A stretch of DNA of 64,000 bases from Micromonospora phytophila (GTDB taxonomy: Bacteria; Actinomycetota; Actinomycetes; Mycobacteriales; Micromonosporaceae), in assembly GCF_023656545.1 (NCBI RefSeq), contig NZ_JAMOKF010000002.1:1-64000 (forward strand). Direction: 5' to 3'. The translations under genes and the position numbers were made by a program. Positions 1 to 8,501 of this stretch are shown one piece after another. The stretch's first letter is position 1, and every line of letters begins with the position of its first letter. Below the pieces are notes generated by a model. The model was given only the letters and a program-made list of their open reading frames with translations. It was not told the DNA's origin and did no database searches.

Positions 1-2479
1 AGGGTCGGGCGCCCATCCGGTCGGCGGCGGCTCGGGCCGCCTCGAAGCCCGTTACCGCGTCGTTCCAGCGCTGCTGCGCGGCGTCGACGGCGGCCAGCCA
101 GTGGTCGACCGGGCCGCCGATGTCGCAGCCGAACATCGCGGCCATCCACTGGCCGCGATGGGGGTCCAGCGCCTCGCGCGCCTCGGCGCAGCGGCGTGGA
201 TCGCCGGTCGCGGCGGCGACCTGCGCGCGGAGCCGCAGCCACAGTGGCGACACCGGCCGGGGGTACGCCGTGCCGGCGGCCTCGATGCCGGCGGTCAGCC
301 GTACGGTCGCCTCGTCGTCGCCGCGTTCCACGGCGGTGATCGCCCGGAGGAGCTCCAGGTAGGGGTGGCCGGTCGGGTCCAGCCCGTCGAGCAGCGCGCC
401 GGCCTCGGCGAAGCGGCCCTGCAGGAGCAGCCACGACCAGCGCAGGTGGTGGCCCATGAACGCATGGTCGGAGTGTTCCCACTCGCCGAGGTCGGTGAGC
501 TCGGCGAACAACTCGTCGGCTGCGGCGAAGTCGCCCCGAAAGGCGGCGATGATGCCGCCGTCGATGGCCGCTCCCATCCGGTGGCGGGCGATGTCGCTCT
601 CCCGGCACCCGGTGACGAAGGCGTCGAGCTCGTGCAGGTAGCGCGGGTCGCCGAGTTCCAGCAGCGCAACCCAGCGCAGCGAGGTCGCCCACAGCTCGGT
701 CTCCCGGTCGCCGCTGCGCCGGGCCACCTCGCGGATCTCGGCGGTGAGCGCGGCCCGTTCGGCGGCCGTGCCCAGCCCCCACGTGGTGTCGTGGCGGGCC
801 CAGAGGCTGAAGCTGAGCGCCTCGTCGTCCTGACCGCGGCGGGCGAGCGTCTCGGAGGCGGTGATGAGGTCGGCGACGAGCGTGCTGACCGGCACGGCGT
901 CGACGGGTTCGCCGAGAAGGCGGCGGTGCGCCTCGCGCAGCAACTCCTCCGTTTCGGCGGATCGCCCGGAGGTGGTCTGGTGGTGGCGGTGGACGCTGAT
1001 CGCCACCCGGGCCAGCACCGCCGGCTCGTCGAGGTCGAGCGCCAGCGCGGCGGCCTGGGCGAGCAACTGGCGGGCTTCCTCGCGGTCGCCGCAGTAGTGC
1101 AGCAGATGGACGAGTTCCACCATGATCTTGGCCCGTTGCGCCTGGTCCTCGGAGACGTCCAGCGCGCGGCGCAGGTGGACCGTCGCCTCCTCCATCGCCA
1201 GCCGGCCGCCGGCCTCCCGGGCGGCGGCGACCAGCAGGTCCGCGGAGCGCGACGGGTCGAGGGCGCTGCCGGCGAGCCAGGCGTGGCGGGCCAGGTCGGC
1301 GGGGATCAGCCGCTCCGCGAGCGACGCCGATGGGTCGACCGCCCGGACGACCGCGGCGTGGCGGGCCCGACGGTCGTCGTCGGGGAGCCCGTCGTAGAGC
1401 GTCTCCCGGACCAGGTCGTGGACGAACGCGAACCGGCCGCCGCCGCGGGAGACCACCAGCCGGGCGGTCACCGCGTGGTCGAGGAGCCGGTCGACCTGCG
1501 CCGCGGGCGTGGCCGCGCACGCGGCGAGGACCAGTCGATGGAACTCCCGGCCCAGCACGGCGGCGACGGTGAGCGCCTCGACCACCGCCGCAGGCAACTG
1601 GTCGAGCCGCCGCCGCACCGCCTCCCGTACGCCGGGGGCGATGGTGGTGACGAGACCGTCGGTGCGCCACAGCCGGGCGGCCTGTTCGACGAAGAACGGA
1701 TTGCCGCCGGTGCGCCGGTGCACCTCGTCGAGGAGTTCGGCGTCGGGTGCACGGCCGGCGGTGCGGGTCATCAGCGCGCCCACCTCGGCGCGCGACAGGC
1801 CGGTGAGCGTGACCATGGTCGCCTTCGCCACCAGCGGCATCAGCAGCGGACGCAGCGGATGGTCGTCCGACTCGGCCTCCGCGTCTCTGTAGGTGCCGAG
1901 CAGCAGCAGGCGTTCGAACCAGGTGTGCTGGGCGGCGAACTGCAACAGTCGCATCGAGGCGGGGTCGGCCCAGTGCAGGTCGTCGAGGACCACCACGACC
2001 GGACGGCGCTGCGAGACCGCGACCAGCGCGGTCGTCACCGCGTCGTAGATCGCGAAAGCCTCCTCGCCGCCGTCGCGGTCGCCGGCGCGGCCACCGCCGC
2101 CGCCGTCATCGTCGCCGCCGGCCGCGGGGTCCGTCGCAGGGCGGGTCGTCTCGCCGAGCAGGGTCGCGAGACCCGATTCGGCAGCCTCCCACGCCAGCGC
2201 CCAGTCGTCCGGCGAGCGCCGCAGCGCGCGCAGCACCTGCACCCACGGCCAGTAGCCGGGTGCGCTGTCGGAATCCCAGCAGGCCGCGCCGAGCACCAGC
2301 GCACCCCGCTGGCGGGCCTCCTCGGCCACCGCCGTCACGAGTGTCGTCTTGCCGATGCCCGGCTCACCGGTGACGAGGACCAGGCCGCCGTGGCTGGCGG
2401 TCGCCCGCTCCACCTCGGCGCGCAGCAGACCGGCGGGGTGGTCCCGCCCGATGAGCGTCTCGCCGTATCGCGGATCCAT
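1..2479 (-). CDS. STAND/AAA ATPase, LuxR-type regulator-like, 3' end outside window
   Basis: The reading frame runs leftward from an ATG at 2479 and stays open to the window edge, so at least 826 residues are present and the C-terminus is missing. A P-loop GEPGIGKTTLV lies near residue 40, and a Walker B-like VVVVLDDLHWAD follows; DDLHWAD is typical of the AAA_16 domain of large LuxR (LAL) or adenylyl-cyclase-like ATPases. The remainder is Ala/Leu/Arg-rich helical repeat sequence resembling TPR arrays. The likely role is a signal-dependent regulator, with a DNA-binding or other effector domain expected in the missing part. The C-terminal domain, and hence the exact class, cannot be seen. Confidence 0.75.
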   Translation of the reverse strand, partial: MDPRYGETLIGRDHPAGLLRAEVERATASHGGLVLVTGEPGIGKTTLVTAVAEEARQRGALVLGAACWDSDSAPGYWPWVQVLRALRRSPDDWALAWEAAESGLATLLGETTRPATDPAAGGDDDGGGGGRAGDRDGGEEAFAIYDAVTTALVAVSQRRPVVVVLDDLHWADPASMRLLQFAAQHTWFERLLLLGTYRDAEAESDDHPLRPLLMPLVAKATMVTLTGLSRAEVGALMTRTAGRAPDAELLDEVHRRTGGNPFFVEQAARLWRTDGLVTTIAPGVREAVRRRLDQLPAAVVEALTVAAVLGREFHRLVLAACAATPAAQVDRLLDHAVTARLVVSRGGGRFAFVHDLVRETLYDGLPDDDRRARHAAVVRAVDPSASLAERLIPADLARHAWLAGSALDPSRSADLLVAAAREAGGRLAMEEATVHLRRALDVSEDQAQRAKIMVELVHLLHYCGDREEARQLLAQAAALALDLDEPAVLARVAISVHRHHQTTSGRSAETEELLREAHRRLLGEPVDAVPVSTLVADLITASETLARRGQDDEALSFSLWARHDTTWGLGTAAERAALTAEIREVARRSGDRETELWATSLRWVALLELGDPRYLHELDAFVTGCRESDIARHRMGAAIDGGIIAAFRGDFAAADELFAELTDLGEWEHSDHAFMGHHLRWSWLLLQGRFAEAGALLDGLDPTGHPYLELLRAITAVERGDDEATVRLTAGIEAAGTAYPRPVSPLWLRLRAQVAAATGDPRRCAEAREALDPHRGQWMAAMFGCDIGGPVDHWLAAVDAAQQRWNDAVTGFEAARAAADRMGARP

Positions 2480-2615
2480 GACCCCCGGACCGTAGCGGAA
2501 CCCTCCGACACCGTGCGACCGATCGACGTCGCGCGTACACCGGCTGACCCGGCGCGGCGGGCGGCGCCCCCGGCCCCGATGAATAGCCCCCCGGCGGACC
2601 GGGTACGCGCGGCGC

Positions 2616-2837
2616 ATGGGTAGCCACAAGGAGAACAAGCACGATCCCGGCGGCGAGTCGGCGCGCGCGGGACGGCATTCCGGCAGCGGCGCTCCGGGCC
2701 GGCAGGGCTCGGAGGTCGAGCGCTCACCGAAGCGCCGGCATCTGCGGGCGGCGACCGGGACGTCCGGCACCGAACGCGACCACGGCCGGTCGAAGCTCGC
2801 GCACGGGGACCGCGTACACCGCCAGGGCGGCTCCTGA
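2616..2837 (+). CDS. small hydrophilic hypothetical protein
   Basis: A 73-residue product rich in Gly, Arg, His, Ser and Glu, starting MGSHKENKHD and lacking any hydrophobic segment. It looks intrinsically disordered. Small proteins of this composition are common in actinomycetes and have no assigned function. It sits 39 nt upstream of the GYD-domain gene in the same orientation and could share its transcript. No clear Shine-Dalgarno sequence is visible, so it may not be a real gene. Confidence 0.45.
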   Translation: MGSHKENKHDPGGESARAGRHSGSGAPGRQGSEVERSPKRRHLRAATGTSGTERDHGRSKLAHGDRVHRQGGS

Positions 2838-2876
2838 GCCTGCCCGCACCCGGACACCTGGGAGGAGATGGTCGAC

Positions 2877-3197
2877 GTGGCGCGATTCCTGCTGATGTCG
2901 ACGTATACCGTCGACGGGGTGAAGGGGCTGGTCGACGATGGTGGCACGAAACGCGCCGACGTCGTCCGCACGATGATCGAGGACGCCGGCGGGCGGATGG
3001 AGTCGATGTACTTCGGGTTCGGCGAGGACGACACGTACGTGTTGTGCGAGCTGCCGGACCACAAGACGGCGGCGGGGCTGGCGATCGCCATCCGGGCGAA
3101 GGGCGGGCTGGACGTGCGCGTCACGCCGGTGCTGACGCCGGCGGAGGTCGACGAGGCGACCCGGGTGAAGGCGGAGTACCAGCCACCGGGGGCGTGA
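2877..3197 (+). CDS. GYD-domain protein
   Basis: About 106 residues of the GYD family, small ferredoxin-like alpha/beta proteins of unknown biochemical function. Visible hallmarks are the N-terminal beta-strand RFLLMSTYTVDGVKGL, the central stretch MESMYFGFGEDDTYVL and a conserved final helix region. A GGAGGAG ribosome-binding site at about 2861-2867 lies about 9 nt before the GTG at 2877, which gives the usual MARFLL start. The ATG at 2868 would sit too close to it. A strong hairpin follows the stop. Confidence 0.8.
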   Translation: MARFLLMSTYTVDGVKGLVDDGGTKRADVVRTMIEDAGGRMESMYFGFGEDDTYVLCELPDHKTAAGLAIAIRAKGGLDVRVTPVLTPAEVDEATRVKAEYQPPGA

Positions 3198-3263
3198 CCG
3201 GAGTCAGCGGCGGGGCTTGGCCCCCACCGCCATCACCTCGGAAGCTCGGTCGGCTCGGTGCCG

Positions 3264-3296
3264 GTCGAGCCGCCTCGCGAAGCGAAGCGGCTCGAC
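3264..3296. terminator. bidirectional hairpin terminator
   Basis: Perfect 10-bp arms GTCGAGCCGC and GCGGCTCGAC enclose an inner stem TCGC/GCGA with a GAA loop. It lies between two convergent genes (GYD protein on plus, secreted repeat protein on minus). There is no T-run, as is usual for actinomycete terminators. Confidence 0.75.
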
Positions 3297-3312
3297 CCAC
3301 CACCGTGGACGG

Positions 3313-4218
3313 TTACGCCGTCGCGCAGACGGCGTACGACGTGTTGGACCAGTTGCCGGCGAACGCGTCCTCCTCGTACGCCCCGGCGGTGTCGAGCGTC
3401 GGGGCCGCCGCAGCGCCACCGTTGGGGCGGAAGTCGTCGACGACCACCTCACCGGTCGCCCCGTTCAGCTCGAAGCCGGCGCCGGTGAGCACCTTCCCGA
3501 CCGGGCAGGACGCGGTGACACTGCGGAAGTCGACCGAGTTGTTGGCGCTCACCGCGCTGATGCGCACCAGGCCCGCCAGCGGGTTGGCGCAGATCGCGTA
3601 CGCGGTCGCGTCCCAGTTGAGGGCGGTGGCGTCCGCCTCGTAGGCGCCGACGTTGACCGAGGTCGGCGCTGCGGCGGGTCCGCCGTTGGGGCGGAAGTCA
3701 TCCACGACGGCCTCCCCGGTCACCCCGTTCAGCTCGTAGCCGGTGCCGGTCAGCACCTTGCCGGCGGGGCAGGCCGCGGTGATCGTGCGGAAGTTGTTGG
3801 AGTTGTTGACGCTGGTGGCGGAGATGCGCACCAGTCCCGCCACCGGGTTGGCGCAGATCGCGTACGCGGTCACCGACCAGATGCCGGCGAAGGCGTCCGC
3901 CTCGTAGGCGGTGACGGTGACGGCCGTCGGCACGACGGCGGGACCGCCGTTGGGGCGCAGGTCGTCGACGACCGCCTCGCCCAACGCCCCGTTCAGCTCG
4001 TAGCCGGTGCCGGTGAGCACCTTGCCGGCCGGGCAGACGGCGGTGACGGTGTGGAAGTCGTTGGAGTTCACGCCGCTGGTCGCCGAGACCCGCACCAGGC
4101 CGGGGACCGCGGCGGACGCCGGGCTCGCCGGGGCGACCACCGCGCCTGCGACCGCGAGACCGAGCACGAGTACGGACGCACGAGCGCCGAACCAGCGGGA
4201 ATCCTTCAGATCACGCAT
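3313..4218 (-). CDS. secreted protein built of three tandem 88-residue repeats
   Basis: A 301-residue protein with a classical Sec signal peptide: positive n-region, hydrophobic core at about residues 14-29, and an Ala-rich cleavage site ending ASA near residue 36. The mature part is three direct repeats (about residues 40-127, 128-215, 216-301), each opening GLVR(V/I)SA. Each carries a CP(A/V)GKVLTG core, ELNG, VVDD(L/F)RPNGG, and a closing AY(A)(I/V)CA. Two cysteines per repeat suggest one disulphide per unit outside the cell. I do not recognise an enzymatic motif; a structural or ligand-binding exported protein is plausible. A 3' fragment of a close relative lies at 11535-11640. Confidence 0.85.
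   Translation of the reverse strand: MRDLKDSRWFGARASVLVLGLAVAGAVVAPASPASAAVPGLVRVSATSGVNSNDFHTVTAVCPAGKVLTGTGYELNGALGEAVVDDLRPNGGPAVVPTAVTVTAYEADAFAGIWSVTAYAICANPVAGLVRISATSVNNSNNFRTITAACPAGKVLTGTGYELNGVTGEAVVDDFRPNGGPAAAPTSVNVGAYEADATALNWDATAYAICANPLAGLVRISAVSANNSVDFRSVTASCPVGKVLTGAGFELNGATGEVVVDDFRPNGGAAAAPTLDTAGAYEEDAFAGNWSNTSYAVCATA
3316..4101 (-). repeat. three tandem ~264-bp coding repeats
   Basis: In-frame direct repeats encoding the 88-, 88- and 86-residue units of the secreted protein. The units differ at scattered positions, so they are an old duplication or one maintained by partial conversion. Confidence 0.85.
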
Positions 4219-4494
4219 GTTCTCTCCCGTCTCTGGCCCGGCGACGGTGACGGGCGTCCAGCCAGGAGGCGATCGACCGTCATCGGCGCCGAGGCCGAAT
4301 CTGACAACGGATTCACGCTAGGTAGTCGCCCGACCAGGCAATATCTCCAACTTGACTACGTCGCGTAATCGACTCGACGCGGTAGCTGGTGCTGAACTGC
4401 GACTGGGCGGCGCTGGGGCTGCGACCGGATCCGGCGTCGGTCGGCCCGTCCACTGCGCGCCGGCTTGCCGACCCGGCCGCCGCGCGCCGACATT

Positions 4495-4578
4495 CCGACG
4501 CCGCGGTGCTGGCCGGAGCGCAGGTCGGCCAGCACGGCGGTGATCACCCGCTCCGCTTCGACCGCGGGCGGCACCTCC
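4495..4578 (-). pseudogene. fragment of the module SF1 helicase gene (5' part)
   Basis: This stretch matches 47818-47900, the 5' end of the intact helicase gene, at most positions by eye. Translated leftward it gives PPAVEAERVITAVLADLRSG, against PPAVQAERVITEVLADLRSG in the intact protein. Similarity fades towards the P-loop, which reads GVGMSARGGRVGKPA instead of a functional Walker A. No further helicase sequence follows. It is therefore a decayed 5' remnant of a second copy, lying between the secreted protein and the NACHT-like NTPase. Confidence 0.75.
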
Positions 4579-4631
4579 AGCCCAGCAGACACCGACCGCA
4601 CCTCCCGACACGGCATCTCCGGGACCTGACT

Positions 4632-4719
4632 GGCAATTCTCGGCTGTCTCACGCCCGCTCGCGCTCTCGGCGCAGCGCCAGCGTGCCGTCAGGGGGGCCG
4701 GCCGCCGCGAGAATTGCCG
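4632..4719. repeat. 11-bp inverted repeat with 66-bp spacer
   Basis: GGCAATTCTCG at 4632-4642 and its exact reverse complement at 4709-4719 lie upstream of the NTPase gene. They could be operator half-sites, element ends or chance. The rest of the 4219-4798 gap holds the helicase fragment at 4495-4578 and nothing else I can support. Confidence 0.4.
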
Positions 4720-4798
4720 GATCCGACGCTGGCCTGCGGAAACCGGCACTAGCGTTGGCGGGGAAGGGGAGCCAGGCGCCTCCGTCCGGTAGCCGACC

Positions 4799-7700
4799 AT
4801 GTCGATCATGGGGGTGTCCATGCGCGGGCCGAGACGTGGTGCGGTCTGGGTCGCTGGGCTGTGGCTACGCCAGCGCCGGCGCAGGTGGCGCACCCGACGC
4901 GAACGCCGGATCGAGCGAAGCCGCCGCCGACGGACGGACCAGCGCCCCGATCACCGGATGGACTGGCGGCACCACCGCGGGCTGCGGTGGGCGATCATCG
5001 GCACCGCCTCGATACTCGTGGTGTGGATCATCTACTCGCTGTTCCTGATGGTCCTCAACACCGAGCCCGGTTTCCTCAGGATGTCCCAGTGGTGCGCGGG
5101 AGAGCCGCCGAGGTCGTACTACTGCGGGCAGGTGGAGGGCTTCGTCAAGGGCCCGCTGGTCCTGGCGCTGGGCCTCGCGGTCTTCCTCTTCTGGCGGTAT
5201 CTCCGGGTCCGCCGCTGGTACGACCGCAATGCCCTGCGCAACCGCCGGATGGTGATACCCACCGCCGAACGCGACATCAGCCGCGTCGACGTCGTCGGTC
5301 GGGACGAACTGTGCGAACTGATGATCCAACGGCTGCGCGACGAGGGCAGCCGCCGTCCGCTGCTGCTGGTGGGCGGCATCGGCACCGGCAAGACGACCAC
5401 GCTGGTCCGCCTGGCGGAGATGCTGATGGCCACCAACGTGGTACCGATCGGCATCGACCTGCGCACCGTCACGGATCCGGAGAAGCTGAACTTCCACCAG
5501 CTCGCCCAGGCCCAGTTCGAGCGCACCATCGACACCCAGCTGCACGCCGCGGGCGAGGCCGACAAGATGTGGCGGCGGCTCTGGCTGGAGAACCGCATCG
5601 TGGTGCTCGCCGACGGCCTGGAGGAGGTGCTCGCCGACACCGCCCAGCCCGCCGACCGGGACAGCCTGCTGAGGGAGGCCGTCCGGGGTGCGGTTCGCGA
5701 GCGTCTCCCCCTGGTGGTCGCGTCGCGCCCCGCCGATCCGCTGCGCGGGCTGGATGCGCTGCTGGTGCAACTGGAGCCGCTCGCCCAGGGCGCCGCCCTG
5801 GAGTATGTGCAGAGCCACAGCCGCCGCTCGGACGCGGGACAGCGGTCGGACCGCATCGTCGGGCTGGTCAGGGACGCCGACGTCGCCGACTCACCGTTCT
5901 ACCTGCGGATCATCGGCCAGCTCCACGAGGTCGACCGCCTCGACCGGGTGGAGCCGGCGGGCCAGGACAGATCCGCGCTGCGGTGGAGCCTGCTGGAGGA
6001 GTGGTACGACGCCACCGTCGCCGGGGACCTGTACGAGGACTACGGCATGCCGCAGACCGAACGAGCCGACGCGATCGAGGTGCTCTCCGCGCTTGCCTGC
6101 ATCGGGTTGCGCGACAACCAGCCGTCGGTGCGCACCACCGAACTTACCGGCGCCAACGGCAAGGAGGACGCCGGCCGCCAGTGGATCCTGGCCGAGCTCC
6201 GGGCCCGGCTGCACAAGCTCAGCGCCGACAACCCGCAGGACATCGGGCTCGCCGAGACCACCGGGGACGCGCTGAACATCGTGGTGAAGCGGCAGGACGG
6301 GGTGCGCTTCCAGAACGGGGTGATCCAGGCGTACCTCGGCTCGCGCTTCCTCACCGCCGCCCTGCGCGACGACGCCTTCCTCGAGCGCGCCTTCACCCGC
6401 CACCACGGGCCCGGACGGGAGCTGCTCTCGGCCCTCACTTTCTACAGCCGCAGCGGCGGGGTGTTCGAACGGCTGGACGGGCGGCGCAAGCCCCCCGCCC
6501 CTGAAGGAACGCTGCGCCGCCTCGGTGACGTCATCCGGCAGACCGCGGGACTCCGCACGGACGACGTCCAGGACGCGGAGGTCACCCGGAACCGGTCGAT
6601 CACCCTGGTACGGCGGCTGTATGAGGCGGCAACCGAAACGCGGAACCGCACGCGGGCGCTGGAGATGTTCGCGGCCGCGCTGGAGATGGACGCCGCTACC
6701 GGGCACACGGTGCACCGGCAACTGGCCGACGCCATCCGGGATGCCTGGCCCCGCTACCAGGGGGACGGCTCGGTCACCGACCGCCCCCTCGAAGACGCCA
6801 AGATCGCCATCGTGCACCGGTACGGCGACGCCGCCCGGCAGCTCAGGGACCGGCCCCCGGAGGCCACCGGGCGCCGGAGGCAGCAGCCCGAGGCGCAGTA
6901 CCGGCAGCTGTTCCAGATGATGGCTGACGAGTCCTCGTACCTGCCCCGGCTGAGCGCGGCCCGCGAGATCGCCAGCGGCGGCAACGCGGCCGTCCGCGCG
7001 CTGCGCGACCTGCTCGACGCGCCGGCCGAGGCGGCCGACGCCACGGGCCGGGAACGCCTGGAGGAGCTGCGGACCTGGATCGCGCCGCCGCTGTTCCTCT
7101 TCGCCGAGTGCGAGCACGCCCCCGACGAACCGGACTGGCTCGGCGTGGCCCGGGAGAGCATGCGGCGTTGGGTGCACCGCCTGGCCACCGACGCCTCGGA
7201 CGGAGCCCGCGTCTACGAACTCACGCTCGCGCAGGGCTTCCGGCTGGCGGCCAACTGCCGCACGTACCCGGCGCACCGCAGCATCCTGATCGAGGAAGCC
7301 GAGAAGGCGTTGCGGCACTCCCGCTTCTGGTACTCGCACCTGGTGCTCATCCAGGCCCTCACCCTGCTGGCCCTGCCCCGGGATCCCGGTGAGACGTTGC
7401 GCGAGCGGGGTCACGGTTCGGACCCGCGCGGGCTGGTCAACTTCTGGACCTCGATCGCCGGGGGCGGGCACCGCGCCCCGCAACCCGGCAGCGGTACGGC
7501 CCACCCGCTCGTCCTCGAGGTAGCGGACCTGTGCGTCGAGGCGCTCCTCGACCGCCATCCGGAACGGCACTGCTGGGCGGACGAGCGGGAGATCGTCGGG
7601 CGGGTGGGGGCGGTCAGCCCTGACCCCGCCGTCCGCCGGCTCCAGAACTCCTGGCTGCCGCCGTCGCACGGCTGGGGGGTGCTGCAACCACGGGCCCAAC

Positions 7701-8104
7701 GGCTGCTGGCCGACGTGATGCTGCTGCTCAACCTCGCCGACCGGGGAGAGGACAATTCGGAGCGGGCGCGTCGGCTCAGCCGGGCCAGCCGGGCCGAACT
7801 GCCCCCGTGCCTCACCATCGACCGCAGCGCCATGCGGGTCACCCTGAGCCGCCGCCAGGCCCACGACGTCCAACCGGGCTCCACCTGCATCGACGACTGC
7901 CCGTTCCGGCTGTGCCCGCTGCCGCCGAAGGGGGACGAGTTGCCGTACCAGATGGACGAGGTTTTCTGCGCCCACCAGATCGACCTCGTCGGGCGCTGGT
8001 TCCGGTCGCCGGGGCGGGCGGACTGGCAGGCGGTCAACCGGGAGGATCTGCGGACGTTCTGGCGGGAGATGTCCGAGCGGATGGCACCTGCCTGGCGGAA
8101 GTGA
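4799..8104 (+). CDS. membrane-anchored NACHT/STAND-like NTPase
   Basis: An 1101-residue protein. A very basic N-terminus is followed by two membrane segments (about residues 64-86 and 118-137). An NTPase domain follows, with Walker A GGIGTGKTTT near residue 192 and Walker B-like IVVLADGLEE near 266-278. The region after it is a long helical array with many Arg/Leu/Ala heptads. The C-terminus contains a cysteine cluster (CIDDC, FRLC, then FCAHQ, from about residue 1030) that could bind zinc. Such architecture fits STAND sensors, some of which act in phage defence: a repeat domain senses a trigger, the NTPase oligomerises, and here the membrane part may be the effector. That function is inferred. 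Downstream ATGs at 4808 and 4820 are alternative starts. Confidence 0.8.
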   Translation: MSIMGVSMRGPRRGAVWVAGLWLRQRRRRWRTRRERRIERSRRRRTDQRPDHRMDWRHHRGLRWAIIGTASILVVWIIYSLFLMVLNTEPGFLRMSQWCAGEPPRSYYCGQVEGFVKGPLVLALGLAVFLFWRYLRVRRWYDRNALRNRRMVIPTAERDISRVDVVGRDELCELMIQRLRDEGSRRPLLLVGGIGTGKTTTLVRLAEMLMATNVVPIGIDLRTVTDPEKLNFHQLAQAQFERTIDTQLHAAGEADKMWRRLWLENRIVVLADGLEEVLADTAQPADRDSLLREAVRGAVRERLPLVVASRPADPLRGLDALLVQLEPLAQGAALEYVQSHSRRSDAGQRSDRIVGLVRDADVADSPFYLRIIGQLHEVDRLDRVEPAGQDRSALRWSLLEEWYDATVAGDLYEDYGMPQTERADAIEVLSALACIGLRDNQPSVRTTELTGANGKEDAGRQWILAELRARLHKLSADNPQDIGLAETTGDALNIVVKRQDGVRFQNGVIQAYLGSRFLTAALRDDAFLERAFTRHHGPGRELLSALTFYSRSGGVFERLDGRRKPPAPEGTLRRLGDVIRQTAGLRTDDVQDAEVTRNRSITLVRRLYEAATETRNRTRALEMFAAALEMDAATGHTVHRQLADAIRDAWPRYQGDGSVTDRPLEDAKIAIVHRYGDAARQLRDRPPEATGRRRQQPEAQYRQLFQMMADESSYLPRLSAAREIASGGNAAVRALRDLLDAPAEAADATGRERLEELRTWIAPPLFLFAECEHAPDEPDWLGVARESMRRWVHRLATDASDGARVYELTLAQGFRLAANCRTYPAHRSILIEEAEKALRHSRFWYSHLVLIQALTLLALPRDPGETLRERGHGSDPRGLVNFWTSIAGGGHRAPQPGSGTAHPLVLEVADLCVEALLDRHPERHCWADEREIVGRVGAVSPDPAVRRLQNSWLPPSHGWGVLQPRAQRLLADVMLLLNLADRGEDNSERARRLSRASRAELPPCLTIDRSAMRVTLSRRQAHDVQPGSTCIDDCPFRLCPLPPKGDELPYQMDEVFCAHQIDLVGRWFRSPGRADWQAVNREDLRTFWREMSERMAPAWRK

Positions 8105-8501
8105 GCGGCGCTGCCAGGGGGCCGCTCGCCCGGGCTCGACCTGGGCCGACAGCGACGAGGCGCCAGCCGACGGGCTGATGTCGCGCGGCATCCTCCCGGC
8201 TCGTCTGGTGCCGCACGGGCTGACATCGACCGGAGCGGTCGCTGTCGAGCTGAATCGTCTGCGACATCACCGGTCGATGTTGCTCGTCGTCGCCGCCACC
8301 GACTAGCCAGCAGGCAGGACAGGGCCCGATAGTCGCGCTCGGTCGCTGCCGCTTCAGGCACGGCGGCACAACCCACAGGGAAACTCTGTACACGTTGCCG
8401 CCACGTATAGCGGATTTCCTTGTCAAGGTCCCGCGCAGGCCCAGGGCGAACCACGCCCTGGAGGCCGCCCATCCGCGGCGATGGTCGTCGGGTGCGCCGG
8501 T
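8105..8501. other. intergenic region with an 11-bp inverted repeat
   Basis: No gene is supported in this convergent gap. It contains ACATCGACCGG at 8223-8233 and its exact reverse complement at 8270-8280 with a 36-nt spacer, placed where a terminator between the two convergent genes would be expected. A minus-strand open frame crossing the gap has poor codon bias and overlaps the NTPase end. Confidence 0.4.

Noticed and set aside
101-2623. An 840-codon plus-strand open frame at the left end.
   Set aside because: It is antisense to a clear ATPase frame with P-loop and DDLHWAD motifs; its own translation is low-complexity Gly/Arg/Val without any domain.
5891-8191. A 766-codon minus-strand open frame under the NACHT-like NTPase.
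   Set aside because: High GC leaves few stops on the opposite strand. The plus-strand product has real motifs, this one has none.
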